DNA of 64,000 nucleotides from Pyrinomonadaceae bacterium (lineage in GTDB: Bacteria > Acidobacteriota > Blastocatellia > Pyrinomonadales > Pyrinomonadaceae). The notes beneath the pieces are model-generated. The model did no database searches and was not told the origin of the DNA. It saw only the letters and a program-made list of their open reading frames with translations. Numbering within the stretch: position 1 is the first letter of the stretch; each line of letters opens with the position of its first letter. Position numbers and translations under genes: made by a program. The stretch spans positions 1-64,000 of the forward strand of contig JAJTWY010000019.1 in assembly GCA_021463165.1 (NCBI GenBank), in the 5' to 3' direction. Shown here in pieces: positions 29,028 to 37,763 of the stretch.

Positions 29028-29055
29028 ATTTTAGCACGTCCGGTGCCGGACTCAA
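29028..29055 (-). promoter_or_regulatory. Promoter with palindromic operator ahead of the Tricorn-type gene
   Basis: On the minus strand TTGAGT (29050-29055) and TAAAAT (29028-29033) are 16 bases apart. Almost the whole spacer is the perfect palindrome GTCCGG-CA-CCGGAC (29038-29051). A repressor bound there would occlude both hexamers. The protease ATG is about 30 bases downstream. Confidence 0.45.
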
Positions 29056-29096
29056 AAAATGTCAGGCAGAAACCGATCGCGGCCTAGATTGGCCCC

Positions 29097-31001
29097 TCAG
29101 CCGAGCTTGTTAGCGGCATCTTCCCATTCCGCGTAGAGGGCTGCCAGCTTTACCTCAGCCCGTGAATGCTCGTCCGTAACCGAACCCAAGGCCGAGAAAT
29201 CGGCAGCGATATCGGGATCGGCCATCTTTGTGCTCAAGCGCTCGATCTCAGCTTCGATCGCGGGGATCTCCAATTCGATCTCTTTGACACGCCTTTCAAG
29301 CTGTGAACGTTGATTCTTGGATAGATTCGCTGCGCTGCCGGCAGCAGGTAGCAGCTCGGCCGTAGCCACACCGGGCGATGCGGCGACTTGGCTCACCTGC
29401 TTTTCGTATCTGGCAATCTTCCAATCGTGGAACTCAGTATAGTTGCCGGCAAAATCGAGAACGCGTCCATCAGGCTCGAACGAAAGCATTTGTGTGGCTA
29501 TACGATCTAGGAAGAAGCGGTCGTGGCTAACCGTGACAACCGTTCCAGGATAGTCGTCGAGCGCGGATTCAAGAGCTTCGCGTGCCGGAATGTCCAGATG
29601 GTTTGTTGGCTCGTCGAGAACGAGAACATTCTTTTGCGAATAGATTAATTTCGCGAGGGCGAGCCTTCCTTTCTCTCCGCCCGAGAGGTCGCTTACCTTC
29701 TTGAATATATCGTCGCCAAAGAAGAGGAATCGGGCCAGGAACGAGCGTATCTCGACGTTCTCGGCGTTCGGGGCAACGCGACGCATCTCGGCATGGACCT
29801 CATTGCCTTCGTAGAGGTCGTCGAGCGACTGAGAATAGTAGCCAATATTCGTTTTCGTTCCCCAGACAACGCGGCCGGAGATCTCCGGTATTTGTCCCAG
29901 CAACGTCTTCAAGAGAGTTGTCTTCCCGGTGCCGTTGCCTCCGATAACGCCAAGAGTTCCGCCGCGATGGAGCGAAATGTTTATGCCCGAGGCAAGAACC
30001 TTGCGGCCGTAGCCGATCGTAAGATCTTCAGTCGTCAAGACGTTATTTCCGGCACGCTCAACCTTTTTCAGATTGAAATTGCCGCCGTGTTTCTCGCTCT
30101 GCACCGGATCCAGGCGTTCAAGGCGTTCGAGCATGTTGCGGCGCGATTTCGCTTGTTTGGTTTTTTGGCCCTCGAGATTGCGGCGGATAAATTCCTCAGT
30201 CTTAGCGATCATCGACTGTTGATTTTCAAATTCCCGCTGCTGCTGCTCGCGACGAAGCGTTCGTTCGACAAGAAACTTCGAATAATTTCCTTTATAACTT
30301 ACGGTCTTGCCATTTTCGATCTCAATGATCCGTTCGGTCGTCCGGTCGAGGAAATAGCGGTCGTGGCTGATGATCACGTAAGCGCGTTCATATTTCTGCA
30401 GGTGTTCCTCGAGCCATTCGACAGCATTTACGTCCAGATGGTTGGTCGGCTCGTCTAGAAGCAGCACATCCGCATTCGAGAGCAGCATCCTGGCCATCCC
30501 GAGCCTGTTTCGCTGGCCGCCAGAAAGCACCTGCGTTTCCATTGACCACTGTTCGCGCGTAAACCCAACACCTAGCAAAACGGCCTCGGCCTTCGCGGCG
30601 TAAGAAAATCCGTCGGCATTTTCGAAAGCGATCTGCAGATCAGCGTATCTCTCAAGAACGGCATCGGAATGATCGGTTATCATCACGTTCTCAAGACGCC
30701 GCATCTCTGCTTCCATGTCATGGATGTGCTTGAAGGCCGCCAGGGCCGCGGTATGAACCGTTTCGCCGGGTTCCAGTTCAACGTGCTGTTCGAGGAGGCC
30801 TAGCTTCAGGCCGTTGATCATGACAATTTCACCTTGGTCGGGAGATTCGGCACCGGTCAGGAGTCTGAAGATAGTCGACTTTCCGGCCCCGTTTCGTCCG
30901 ACAAGCCCTACTTTTTCACTCGGGTTGATCTGGAACGAAATCCCGCGAAGGATCTCAGTCCCGCCATAAGATTTGGTTATGTCTGAGAGTCTAAAGAGCA
31001 C
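29097..31001 (-). CDS. ABC-F family ATP-binding protein
   Basis: A soluble protein with two ABC ATPase domains and no membrane part, of the ABC-F family (Uup/YheS/EttA type) that works on ribosomes. Domain 1 has Walker A VGRNGAGKST and signature LSGGQRNRLGMARMLL, the second has GGNGTGKTTLL and LSGGEKGRLALAKLI, both with Walker B segments VLLLDEPTNHLD and VLVLDEPTNHLD. Between them is the long charged arm (about 235-300, with RREQQQREFENQQSM) that reaches the tRNA site. A C-terminal coiled coil is present (RRVKEIELEIPAIEAEIERL). I take the GTG at 31001 (MLFRLSDITKSYGG), since the 37 residues upstream are not family-like. Confidence 0.93.
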   Translation of the reverse strand: MLFRLSDITKSYGGTEILRGISFQINPSEKVGLVGRNGAGKSTIFRLLTGAESPDQGEIVMINGLKLGLLEQHVELEPGETVHTAALAAFKHIHDMEAEMRRLENVMITDHSDAVLERYADLQIAFENADGFSYAAKAEAVLLGVGFTREQWSMETQVLSGGQRNRLGMARMLLSNADVLLLDEPTNHLDVNAVEWLEEHLQKYERAYVIISHDRYFLDRTTERIIEIENGKTVSYKGNYSKFLVERTLRREQQQREFENQQSMIAKTEEFIRRNLEGQKTKQAKSRRNMLERLERLDPVQSEKHGGNFNLKKVERAGNNVLTTEDLTIGYGRKVLASGINISLHRGGTLGVIGGNGTGKTTLLKTLLGQIPEISGRVVWGTKTNIGYYSQSLDDLYEGNEVHAEMRRVAPNAENVEIRSFLARFLFFGDDIFKKVSDLSGGEKGRLALAKLIYSQKNVLVLDEPTNHLDIPAREALESALDDYPGTVVTVSHDRFFLDRIATQMLSFEPDGRVLDFAGNYTEFHDWKIARYEKQVSQVAASPGVATAELLPAAGSAANLSKNQRSQLERRVKEIELEIPAIEAEIERLSTKMADPDIAADFSALGSVTDEHSRAEVKLAALYAEWEDAANKLG

Positions 31002-31130
31002 TTCAAGTAAAAGTGTCAGAACCGGGAGCGATACTGGCTGGTTGGAGTATCTATCTACTCGATCCAGTCGGCCATCGATCCCGGTCCGATCTGTTACCCT
31101 AGACGCAGCCACGGCCGCGACTGGCTTTAA

Positions 31131-32384
31131 CTACTTGTTCGCCGGTGCCTGAGCAGGCGGTTTATTCGCCGCCGCATTCGAAGCAGGAGCATTCGCTGCC
31201 GGCTTGTCCAAATTTGAATTCGCAGCACTATTGGCATTCGAATTTGAGGCCGTATTGGCGTTTGAAGGAGCGGCATTCGCATTCGCCGGCGTCGAAGCAC
31301 CCGCAGGTCGAGCCCCACTCAGCTCGTTCGGATTATCGACAACCTTCTTGGCCAAGAAATTCTCGATCTTCGCCTCGTTCATTGCGATCGCCTGATAGGA
31401 TGCCGCGAGAAGCTGTTTGCGGTTGTCGACGAGCATCTGTTGGATCTGCGGACGAACCTCGGGGCTTTCGAGCGTGAGTGTCTCGTCCTTTTCGATACGC
31501 TCCTGGAGCTTGAAAATATAAGCCTTACCGTTCAGCGGGATAGCATTAGTCACACGGCCTACAGTAAAGGTCGGCGCCATGAACGCACTCGCGATCTGTT
31601 CGCCGAAATTCTGTTTCAGGCTGTCCTCACTAATGTATCCGAGATCGCCGCCCTGAAGTTTGCTGCCATCTTCGCTGTATTCCCGTGCGAGTGCCGCAAA
31701 ATCGCTCGCCGGCTGTGAAACCTTGTTGAGGATCTCCTGAATACGCTGTTGGGCCTCATTCGCATTCTTGGTAACATCACCCTGGCCGCTATCCGATGGA
31801 TCGACAACGATCGCGGCGAGGCGCACGCCACGTTTCTTAACGAACATCTCGGCGTTGCTGTTGAAGAAATCCGTGATCTCCTTATCCTTCGGAGTTTCGA
31901 TTCGAGCTGTGATCTTGTCGACCAGCTTCTGGATCGCAAGCTCGCGCTTGATGTTATCGCGGAAGGACTTCTCGTCAAACCCGGCCTCCTTCATCCGCTT
32001 GTCGAATTCTTCAACGGAAAGGCCGCTGGCGGTCTTGCGTTTGTTAACCTCACCGGTAACTTCTTCGTCCGAAGGCACGAGATTTTCCTTTTCAGCCTTC
32101 TGGAACATCACTTCCCGCTCGACAAGGCTTTGCAAGATCTGGAGCCGCGCACCGGCCAATTCCAGCGGCGAGAGTCTCGATTCTTGTCCCAGTGCCTGCT
32201 GCTTGACGGCACGATCCACTTCTTCCATTGTGATCGTCTTCCCGTTTACCTTAGCGGCGGTTTCATTTGGATCGACACCGCCGGCGGAATTACCCGCTGG
32301 GGTTGGGCCTCCGCAGGCCGCAAAAATCACGGCAAACATAGCGAGGCCTCCGAGGCCGACGATCCTTTTTCTATTTTTATGCAC
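31131..32384 (-). CDS. SurA-like peptidyl-prolyl isomerase lipoprotein
   Basis: A periplasmic chaperone and parvulin-type prolyl isomerase, anchored as a lipoprotein. From the GTG at 32384 the sequence begins with a basic stretch and a hydrophobic core ending in the lipobox FAAC, so the cysteine is lipidated. A SurA N-terminal helical region (LGQESRLSPLELAGARLQILQSLVEREV; about 65-170) precedes one parvulin domain with ARE-YSEDGSKLQGGDLGYI. The last ~75 residues are an Ala/Asn/Pro repeat (NANAAPSNANTASN). The GTG start is supported by GAAGGAG about 11 bases upstream; upstream codons to 32447 are not lipoprotein-like. It diverges from rpmB by about 120 bases. Confidence 0.88.
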   Translation of the reverse strand: MHKNRKRIVGLGGLAMFAVIFAACGGPTPAGNSAGGVDPNETAAKVNGKTITMEEVDRAVKQQALGQESRLSPLELAGARLQILQSLVEREVMFQKAEKENLVPSDEEVTGEVNKRKTASGLSVEEFDKRMKEAGFDEKSFRDNIKRELAIQKLVDKITARIETPKDKEITDFFNSNAEMFVKKRGVRLAAIVVDPSDSGQGDVTKNANEAQQRIQEILNKVSQPASDFAALAREYSEDGSKLQGGDLGYISEDSLKQNFGEQIASAFMAPTFTVGRVTNAIPLNGKAYIFKLQERIEKDETLTLESPEVRPQIQQMLVDNRKQLLAASYQAIAMNEAKIENFLAKKVVDNPNELSGARPAGASTPANANAAPSNANTASNSNANSAANSNLDKPAANAPASNAAANKPPAQAPANK

Positions 32385-32427
32385 GATTGCTTTCACTCCT
32401 TCTAAACTGTATGTGTTAAACCAATGC

Positions 32428-32457
32428 TTGACTATGCCTTTCAGCATTTGTTATAAA
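32428..32457 (+). promoter_or_regulatory. Predicted promoter of rpmB
   Basis: TTGACT (32428-32433) and TATAAA (32452-32457) lie 18 bases apart. A transcript from about 32464 would give a 43-base leader that carries GAGAGG before the rpmB start. Confidence 0.5.
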
Positions 32458-32506
32458 TCTTGTTTCGAGTTTTTTGGAACTCTTATACCTCTGAGAGGCA
32501 ATCATT

Positions 32507-32701
32507 ATGGCAAAACGCTGCGACGTATGCGGGAAAGGCCCGCAGTTTGGAAATAACGTTTCACACGCTAACAATAAAACCCGGCGACGATTCAACCCGA
32601 ATCTTCAGCCCGTACGAGTTCAACTTCCCGCCGGCGGTAACGGACGTATGAAGGTCTGCACCCGCTGCATCAAGTCCGGAAAAATTATCAAGGCTGCTTA
32701 A
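32507..32701 (+). CDS. rpmB: 50S ribosomal protein L28
   Basis: A 64-residue ribosomal protein, [20 protein letters not shown] onward. It is the zinc-binding form: CDVC near the N-terminus and CTRC near the C-terminus provide four cysteines. Length is normal. It has its own promoter and a strong terminator, so it is transcribed alone; rpmG (L33), a common neighbour, is not here. The basic stretch [19 protein letters not shown] contacts rRNA. Confidence 0.97.
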   Translation: MAKRCDVCGKGPQFGNNVSHANNKTRRRFNPNLQPVRVQLPAGGNGRMKVCTRCIKSGKIIKAA

Positions 32702-32742
32702 TTGATCTCTATTTTGAGATACAGCTAGTAACTTTGGTTGCC

Positions 32743-32772
32743 AAACGCCCGATCCGTCGGGCGTTTGTTTTT
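32743..32772 (+). terminator. Intrinsic terminator after rpmB
   Basis: AAACGCCCGA (32743-32752) and TCGGGCGTTT (32757-32766) pair perfectly around TCCG, followed by GTTTTT. This is a textbook rho-independent terminator 41 bases after the stop codon. Confidence 0.9.
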
Positions 32773-32805
32773 CTTTAGCAACTCACTTTTCAACACGGCC
32801 AATGC

Positions 32806-33189
32806 TCATACGAGAGCGATACACTCGATCTCAACCTTGGCGTCTCGGGGAAGTCGTGCAGCCTGTACCGTTGCACGAGCCGGCTTGTTGTCACTGAAAT
32901 ACAGTCCGTAAACCTGATTTACAGTGGTAAAGTCATTCATATCCGCGAGAAAGATGGTCGTCTTAACGACATTCGCGAAACTTGAACCCGCGGCCGCAAG
33001 GACCTCGCCAAGATTCTTCAGAACCTGTTCCGTCTGTTCGGAGATATCATCAGAGACGAACTCACCGGTCGCCGGATCGAGAGGTATCTGCCCCGAACAG
33101 AAGACCATCCCTCCAGCCTTCACCGCCTGTGAATATGGGCCAATGGCTCCCGGAGCCTTATCCGTTGAAACGATCTCTTTAGCACTCAT
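32806..33189 (-). CDS. RidA family reactive imine/enamine deaminase
   Basis: A 127-residue RidA (YjgF/YER057c/UK114) protein, which hydrolyses reactive 2-aminoacrylate from PLP enzymes. It has the N-terminal PGAIGPYSQAVKAGGMVFCSGQ, the ISEQTEQVLKNLGEVL helix and NKPARATVQAARLPRDAKVEIECIA, including the key arginine and glutamate of the active pocket. It trimerises in the family. The PLP-dependent dehydratase at 13.4 kb could be a source of its substrate, but the two genes are far apart. It is monocistronic, with a TATGAT -10-like hexamer about 35 bases upstream of the ATG. Confidence 0.95.
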   Translation of the reverse strand: MSAKEIVSTDKAPGAIGPYSQAVKAGGMVFCSGQIPLDPATGEFVSDDISEQTEQVLKNLGEVLAAAGSSFANVVKTTIFLADMNDFTTVNQVYGLYFSDNKPARATVQAARLPRDAKVEIECIALV

Positions 33190-33370
33190 CTAGCTATACC
33201 TACCAATCAAGCAAAAGGCGAATCATAGCAAATTTAATGCGAAAAGAAAAGGTGGCCGAGACGCTCTGCGGCACATTGGTTTGTATTGCTGCGGGATCGA
33301 TCTTTGTGATTGTCGAAGGTTCCGGAGAGGTTTCGATCCGGCGCCTGCGGTTCCGGTATTGGATCAACTG

Positions 33371-35578
33371 CTACGCATTGACGCGCTCGACCGCTATGAC
33401 ACCCGGGACGTGCTCGATGGCTCCAACAACTTTGTCGAGGTGTTTCTTGTCAAATACCTCGACGGTTACCTCGATCACTCCAACATCATCATTGGTAACA
33501 TTCGCCCGTGCGTCACGTATGCCGGTCTTGATATTCGCGATAGCGTTCGTAATTCCGGCGAGCATCCCCGTTCGATTCTCGGTCGTCGCCAGCAAATGGA
33601 CCGACTGCTTTTGCGTCTCTTCATTCTTGGCCCATTCGACTGAGACTATACGGTCTTTGTTCAACATCAAGTGAGAGACATTCTTGCAGCGTTTATTATG
33701 AACGACAATTCCCTTCTCAAGCGAGATGTAGCCGATGATCGGCTCGCCTCGGAGAGGATTGCAGCACCTGGCCCGCGTGATCAGCAGGTTATCCACCCCT
33801 CGGACGACAATCGAATCTTCACCGAGTCCGATGAACTTCTTGACCGCCCGCATTCCCGTCTTGAGTCGCGCTTCCTTCTTGTTCTCCGGGTCAAGCTCTC
33901 CAAATTTCTCCGGGCCAAGATGCTTGGCCATCACGTTGCGGGGAAGTGTCTTTCCGTATCCGACCGAGGCAAGCAGGTCGTCCGGCCGACCGAGGCCGTA
34001 CTCATTGGCGATCCGCTTCAATTCAGTCTCATTGGCGAGAAACTTTTTGGGAGCAAGCTGAAATTTTTCCGCTTCCTGCAGGAGTAACCGGCGGCCGATC
34101 TCGATAGACTCAGCACGCTGCGCGTTTGAGATATGATGTCGGATCCGGTTCCGGGCCTTCGATGTCACCGTGTAGTTCAACCAATCGCTCGATGGCTTTG
34201 AGCTTTGATTGGTCAGGATCTCGACCACGTCGCCATTCTGAAGTTCGCTTCGTAGTGGAACGATCCTTCCATTGATCTTTGCACCCGTGCAGGTATCGCC
34301 TATTTGCGAGTGGATAGCGTAGGCAAAATCGATCAGCGTCGACCCTCGCGGAAGCTGGATGACCTTTCCCATTGGAGTAAATGCATAAACATCCTTCGGA
34401 TAGAGGTCAAGTTTGAGCGTCTCGATAAAGTCCTCAGAATCCTCGTGTTCATCCGTGTTCTCAACCAGCGGGAGCAATAGCTTTTCCACCGTTTTTCGCA
34501 GTTCGTCGAGAGCATCGTCCTCCGCATTCTTTCCAAGGCTGTTTTCCTTATACTTCCAGTGTGCTGCAACCCCTTCTTCGGCAATATGGTGCATTTCCTC
34601 TGTTCGGATCTGAACCTCGAAGGGCTGGCCTCCGTCGCCGATCACGGACGTGTGGAGCGACTGGTACAAATTGTCGCGCGGAATGGCGATCCAGTCCTTG
34701 AAACGCTCAGGCACCGGAGTCCAGATGTCGTGAATGACGCTCATCGTGATATAGCAGTCTTTGCGATCGTTGGTGGTGATGATCCGAGCCGCAATCAGGT
34801 CGTAAACCTGCTCGATGACTATCTTCTGCTTCTTCAGCTTCTTCCAGAGCGAGTACAGTCGCTTTACTCGGCCCTGAATCTCGACAAAAGGGACATCGTT
34901 CTCCTTTAGTTTCTGTGCGATGGTCGTCTTTATCTGCTCGAGGGCAGCTTCGAGCTCGGGGCGGCGTGACTCGACCTCCTTGGACAGACGTTTGTAGTCT
35001 TCAGGGTAAAGATTCTGAAAGGCCAGGTCTTCGAGTTCGCTCCTCATCTTACCCATCCCCAATCGGTGGGCGATCGGCGCGTAGATATCGAGGGTCTCCT
35101 GTGAGATCCGCGCCCGCTTCTCGGGCTTGAGAAACTGCATCGTTCGCATGTTGTGGAGTCGGTCGGCGAGTTTGATCAGTACCACGCGAACGTCGGTAAC
35201 CATCGCCAGCACCATTTTGCGGACATTCTCAGCCTGCTGGCGTTCCTTGGAGAGATCACTGATGTTGGCTATCTTGGTTAGGCCGTCAACGAGCAGAGCG
35301 ATCTCGTCGCCAAAATAGGACCTTATCGTATCGAGATCGACGAGAGTATCTTCGACAACATCGTGGAGAAGCCCCGTCGAAACGCTCACTTCATCGAGCC
35401 GCATCTCGGCGAGCATATCGGCAACCTCAAGCGGATGGACAAGATACGGCTCTCCCGACGCTCTGGTCTGGCCCCGGTGATGAAGAGCGGAAAACAAGTA
35501 GGCCCGGCGTATGAGATCGATATCAGCCCCTCGCCGGTTCTGCTGTACTTTTCCGATAACGTCTTCGATCCGGATCAT
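33371..35578 (-). CDS. rel: Bifunctional (p)ppGpp synthetase/hydrolase Rel
   Basis: A 735-residue stringent-response enzyme. The N-terminal HD hydrolase domain is complete (RGQTRASGEPYLVHP, LLHDVVEDT, DRLHNMRT), so it can degrade (p)ppGpp. The synthetase domain has KRLYSLWKKL and the RFKD motif in PVPERFKDWIAIP, which is the form found in bifunctional, Mg-dependent enzymes rather than monofunctional RelA. A TGS domain (VYAFTPMGKVIQLP) and a C-terminal ACT domain (about 650-735) complete the protein; both sense ribosome and amino acid state. It is the only such gene here. The neighbouring TPR and tonB genes do not form an operon with it: a strong minus-strand terminator lies between. Confidence 0.96.
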   Translation of the reverse strand: MIRIEDVIGKVQQNRRGADIDLIRRAYLFSALHHRGQTRASGEPYLVHPLEVADMLAEMRLDEVSVSTGLLHDVVEDTLVDLDTIRSYFGDEIALLVDGLTKIANISDLSKERQQAENVRKMVLAMVTDVRVVLIKLADRLHNMRTMQFLKPEKRARISQETLDIYAPIAHRLGMGKMRSELEDLAFQNLYPEDYKRLSKEVESRRPELEAALEQIKTTIAQKLKENDVPFVEIQGRVKRLYSLWKKLKKQKIVIEQVYDLIAARIITTNDRKDCYITMSVIHDIWTPVPERFKDWIAIPRDNLYQSLHTSVIGDGGQPFEVQIRTEEMHHIAEEGVAAHWKYKENSLGKNAEDDALDELRKTVEKLLLPLVENTDEHEDSEDFIETLKLDLYPKDVYAFTPMGKVIQLPRGSTLIDFAYAIHSQIGDTCTGAKINGRIVPLRSELQNGDVVEILTNQSSKPSSDWLNYTVTSKARNRIRHHISNAQRAESIEIGRRLLLQEAEKFQLAPKKFLANETELKRIANEYGLGRPDDLLASVGYGKTLPRNVMAKHLGPEKFGELDPENKKEARLKTGMRAVKKFIGLGEDSIVVRGVDNLLITRARCCNPLRGEPIIGYISLEKGIVVHNKRCKNVSHLMLNKDRIVSVEWAKNEETQKQSVHLLATTENRTGMLAGITNAIANIKTGIRDARANVTNDDVGVIEVTVEVFDKKHLDKVVGAIEHVPGVIAVERVNA

Positions 35579-35667
35579 GACTAAAGTCTAAAGGATAAAG
35601 GTCGGCGAACAAAGGAAAATAGACGCACGAAGTCCCATTCTCTTCTCACCTTCCCTTATCCTTTTAC

Positions 35668-35706
35668 AAAAAGGTGATGCTCAACCCATTGCATTGAGCA
35701 TCACCT
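35668..35706 (-). terminator. Intrinsic terminator of the TPR lipoprotein operon
   Basis: On the minus strand a perfect 13-base stem, AGGTGATGCTCAA (35672-35684 in plus coordinates) with its complement at 35694-35706, encloses a 9-base loop and is followed by TTTTTG. It lies 22 bases after the stop of the TPR gene, closing the tonB-exbB-exbD-exbD-TPR cluster. Confidence 0.9.
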
Positions 35707-35727
35707 AAGTTCGAACAGGAGCTGGCT

Positions 35728-36696
35728 CTATTTCGCCGCGTTAGCCCCGGCCTTATTGGCGTCTTGACCTTCCTTAGCGGCAGCCCGTTCGTCGATCTCC
35801 TTCTGAAGCTTCTTCACCACATCGCTGAGTGCCACGAAAGCCGCACGAGCAGCGTCTGCCTGAGCCTTGAGTTGGTCACGCTCCTCCGTTTTTCCGTCCA
35901 TCTCGGCATACCGCATCTTCTGGATAAGCAAGCTTGCCTTATACGACCGAGCGGATTCGAAGACCTTCAAGACGTCCTGTGTCTTGGCAAGATCTGCGTC
36001 GGACATCGCTTTCGGGTCGAGGCGAGCGGCGTTCTTCGCTTGGTCAGTCTCAAGGGCGCTGGCCTGATCGATCAAGGCCATTCCTTCATCTACACACTTC
36101 CCGAGCGTCTCGAAATCCGCGGCATTCGCCGGCTTCACGAACTGAAAAGCCTGCTTCCCATCCTTCGTGACCGTCTTCTTGGTCGCTTCAGTATCAGTAA
36201 TATCGTTGGCGCAAGTGTTCTTCTTGGCCGCAAGCGACGTCAGAGCCTCGGCCTGCTGCTCAGGCGGGATGGACTTGTTCTGCGACCGCTTGGTGACCCA
36301 ACTGAGCCATTCGTCATTCTTCTGAAGATTTTCGTAAAGGCTTGCGATCGCCTTGTACGAGCTCTGATCCTTCTCATCAAGAGCTAGAGCCTTCTGATAC
36401 TCAGCAATGGCGGATTCGGCGAGATCCTTTTTCTGGCGATCACCGATAAACATCGAGTGAAGCGTCCGAGCAAGAAACAACTGAGCCATCTTGCCTTCAA
36501 CGTTCTCCCCTTTCGGGTCGCGAGCAACAGCAGCTCTGAACAGCCTTTCAGCCTCAGGGAACTTACGATCCTTGTAAGCCTTGGAACCGTCTACAAGGTC
36601 CTTTCGGGCCATTACCCGATTGTAATAAGAGCAATTCGTCCCCACCAGCACCGTAGCCAGTATCAGACCCAATACTCCAATACGAGAGAATCTCAT
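35728..36696 (-). CDS. TPR-repeat lipoprotein
   Basis: A 322-residue protein with an N-terminal hydrophobic helix and lipobox (VGTNC), so it is probably an envelope lipoprotein. TPR-like helical repeats follow: GSKAYKDRKFPEAERLFRAAVARDP at about 35-60 and SAIAEYQKALALDEKDQSSYKAIASLYENLQ at about 98-128. The second half is charged and helical, with a C-terminal coiled coil (ERDQLKAQADAARAAFVAL). I choose the ATG at 36696, which has GGAG eight bases upstream; upstream in-frame codons to 36735 lack a ribosome binding site. It follows exbD by about 70 bases, so it may scaffold the TonB-ExbB-ExbD complex. Confidence 0.82.
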   Translation of the reverse strand: MRFSRIGVLGLILATVLVGTNCSYYNRVMARKDLVDGSKAYKDRKFPEAERLFRAAVARDPKGENVEGKMAQLFLARTLHSMFIGDRQKKDLAESAIAEYQKALALDEKDQSSYKAIASLYENLQKNDEWLSWVTKRSQNKSIPPEQQAEALTSLAAKKNTCANDITDTEATKKTVTKDGKQAFQFVKPANAADFETLGKCVDEGMALIDQASALETDQAKNAARLDPKAMSDADLAKTQDVLKVFESARSYKASLLIQKMRYAEMDGKTEERDQLKAQADAARAAFVALSDVVKKLQKEIDERAAAKEGQDANKAGANAAK

Positions 36697-36768
36697 TATA
36701 ATGACTCCATTCATTCCGCGGCAGATCAGGTCCAAGATAATTGGACCAAGAACGGCGCGACAAAAACC

Positions 36769-37245
36769 TTAATCCGAAAGATCGTCGATCTGCAGGCCGA
36801 CCGGAGAAGCTCCCGCCGCTTTCGCGGCATCGATCACTTTAACCACGTCACCGTATCTAACCGTCTTGGGCGACTTGATAAAGATCGTCTTCTCAACCTC
36901 ATTCGTCCCCTCGCGAAATACGCCGTTGTTTTCGCGTTCCTTGAAGATCTCACGCAACCGGTTACCCAGCTTTTCCGTGTCCGACACATCACCAAAAGGC
37001 TCATTGTTGAGAGTGATACCTTTCGTCTCTCGGTTGATGGCGACAACGAGTGTAAGCGGATTAGGCTTAACATTGGCCTGGGGCTCATCTTTCCGCTCCG
37101 CTGGAACCTTGGCCTCGAAACGGCTAGGTTTCAAGGGAGTAATCACCATGAAGATGATGATCAAAACGAGGAGCACGTCGATCAAAGGGGTTACGTTAAT
37201 GGACGGTTTGGCGTCTTCGCCACCGCCACCTACTGACATTCCCAT
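36769..37245 (-). CDS. exbD: ExbD/TolR family protein (second copy)
   Basis: A 158-residue proton-channel partner of ExbB. Its N-terminus has the family pattern INVTPLIDVLLVLIIIFMVITP, where the aspartate in PLIDVLL is the proton-carrying residue. The periplasmic domain continues with FGDVSDTEKL and PKTVRYGDVVKVIDAAKAAG. It is 25 bases after the first ExbD, to which it is similar but clearly not identical; this copy is about 9 residues longer. The pair may form a heteromer in one motor or serve separate partners. The gene is followed by the TPR lipoprotein. Confidence 0.93.
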   Translation of the reverse strand: MGMSVGGGGEDAKPSINVTPLIDVLLVLIIIFMVITPLKPSRFEAKVPAERKDEPQANVKPNPLTLVVAINRETKGITLNNEPFGDVSDTEKLGNRLREIFKERENNGVFREGTNEVEKTIFIKSPKTVRYGDVVKVIDAAKAAGASPVGLQIDDLSD

Positions 37246-37270
37246 AAATTTACTTCCTCAAGAATCGGGG

Positions 37271-37720
37271 TTACTTAGCCTCGGCCGCACCAGGCCCTTT
37301 CTTCTTGTCGGCAACCAATCCGATCTTATCAATGTCCTGTTTTCGGATCGTATCAATGGCCTGAACAACACGTCCGTACTCAACATCCACACCGCTCTTG
37401 ATGTACACAATGCGTTTCTCCGGAGTCTTTCCCTCCATCCGACGTTTGATCACATCACCCAGAGCATCGAGCGGAAACTGCTCTTTGCCGATATAGAAGT
37501 TACTGTTATCCGGGATCGAAATAACGACCGAAGTATCTTTTGCGATATCACCGTCTTCGTCGGGGCTCACCATCTCACGCGGAAGATTTACCGACACACC
37601 CTGCTGAAGGAGCGGCGTGACGATCATGAAAATGATCAGCAGCACCAACATCACATCAACCATCGGGGTTACGTTAATTTCCGAGTTATACTCGGAAGCC
37701 CCACCTACTGTTGCACCCAT
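37271..37720 (-). CDS. exbD: ExbD/TolR family protein (first copy)
   Basis: A 149-residue ExbD: the single membrane helix carries the proton-path aspartate in INVTPMVDVMLVLLIIFMIVTPLL, and a periplasmic domain with VDVEYGRVVQAIDTIRK follows. A C-terminal tail (KKGPGAAEAK) is unlike the second copy. Together with ExbB it forms the inner-membrane proton channel that energises TonB. It starts 43 bases after exbB and is followed by its paralogue. Confidence 0.93.
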   Translation of the reverse strand: MGATVGGASEYNSEINVTPMVDVMLVLLIIFMIVTPLLQQGVSVNLPREMVSPDEDGDIAKDTSVVISIPDNSNFYIGKEQFPLDALGDVIKRRMEGKTPEKRIVYIKSGVDVEYGRVVQAIDTIRKQDIDKIGLVADKKKGPGAAEAK

Positions 37721-37763
37721 GGCAATTTACTCCTGATTGTTCTAAGAGCGTACCCCTAGCAAA

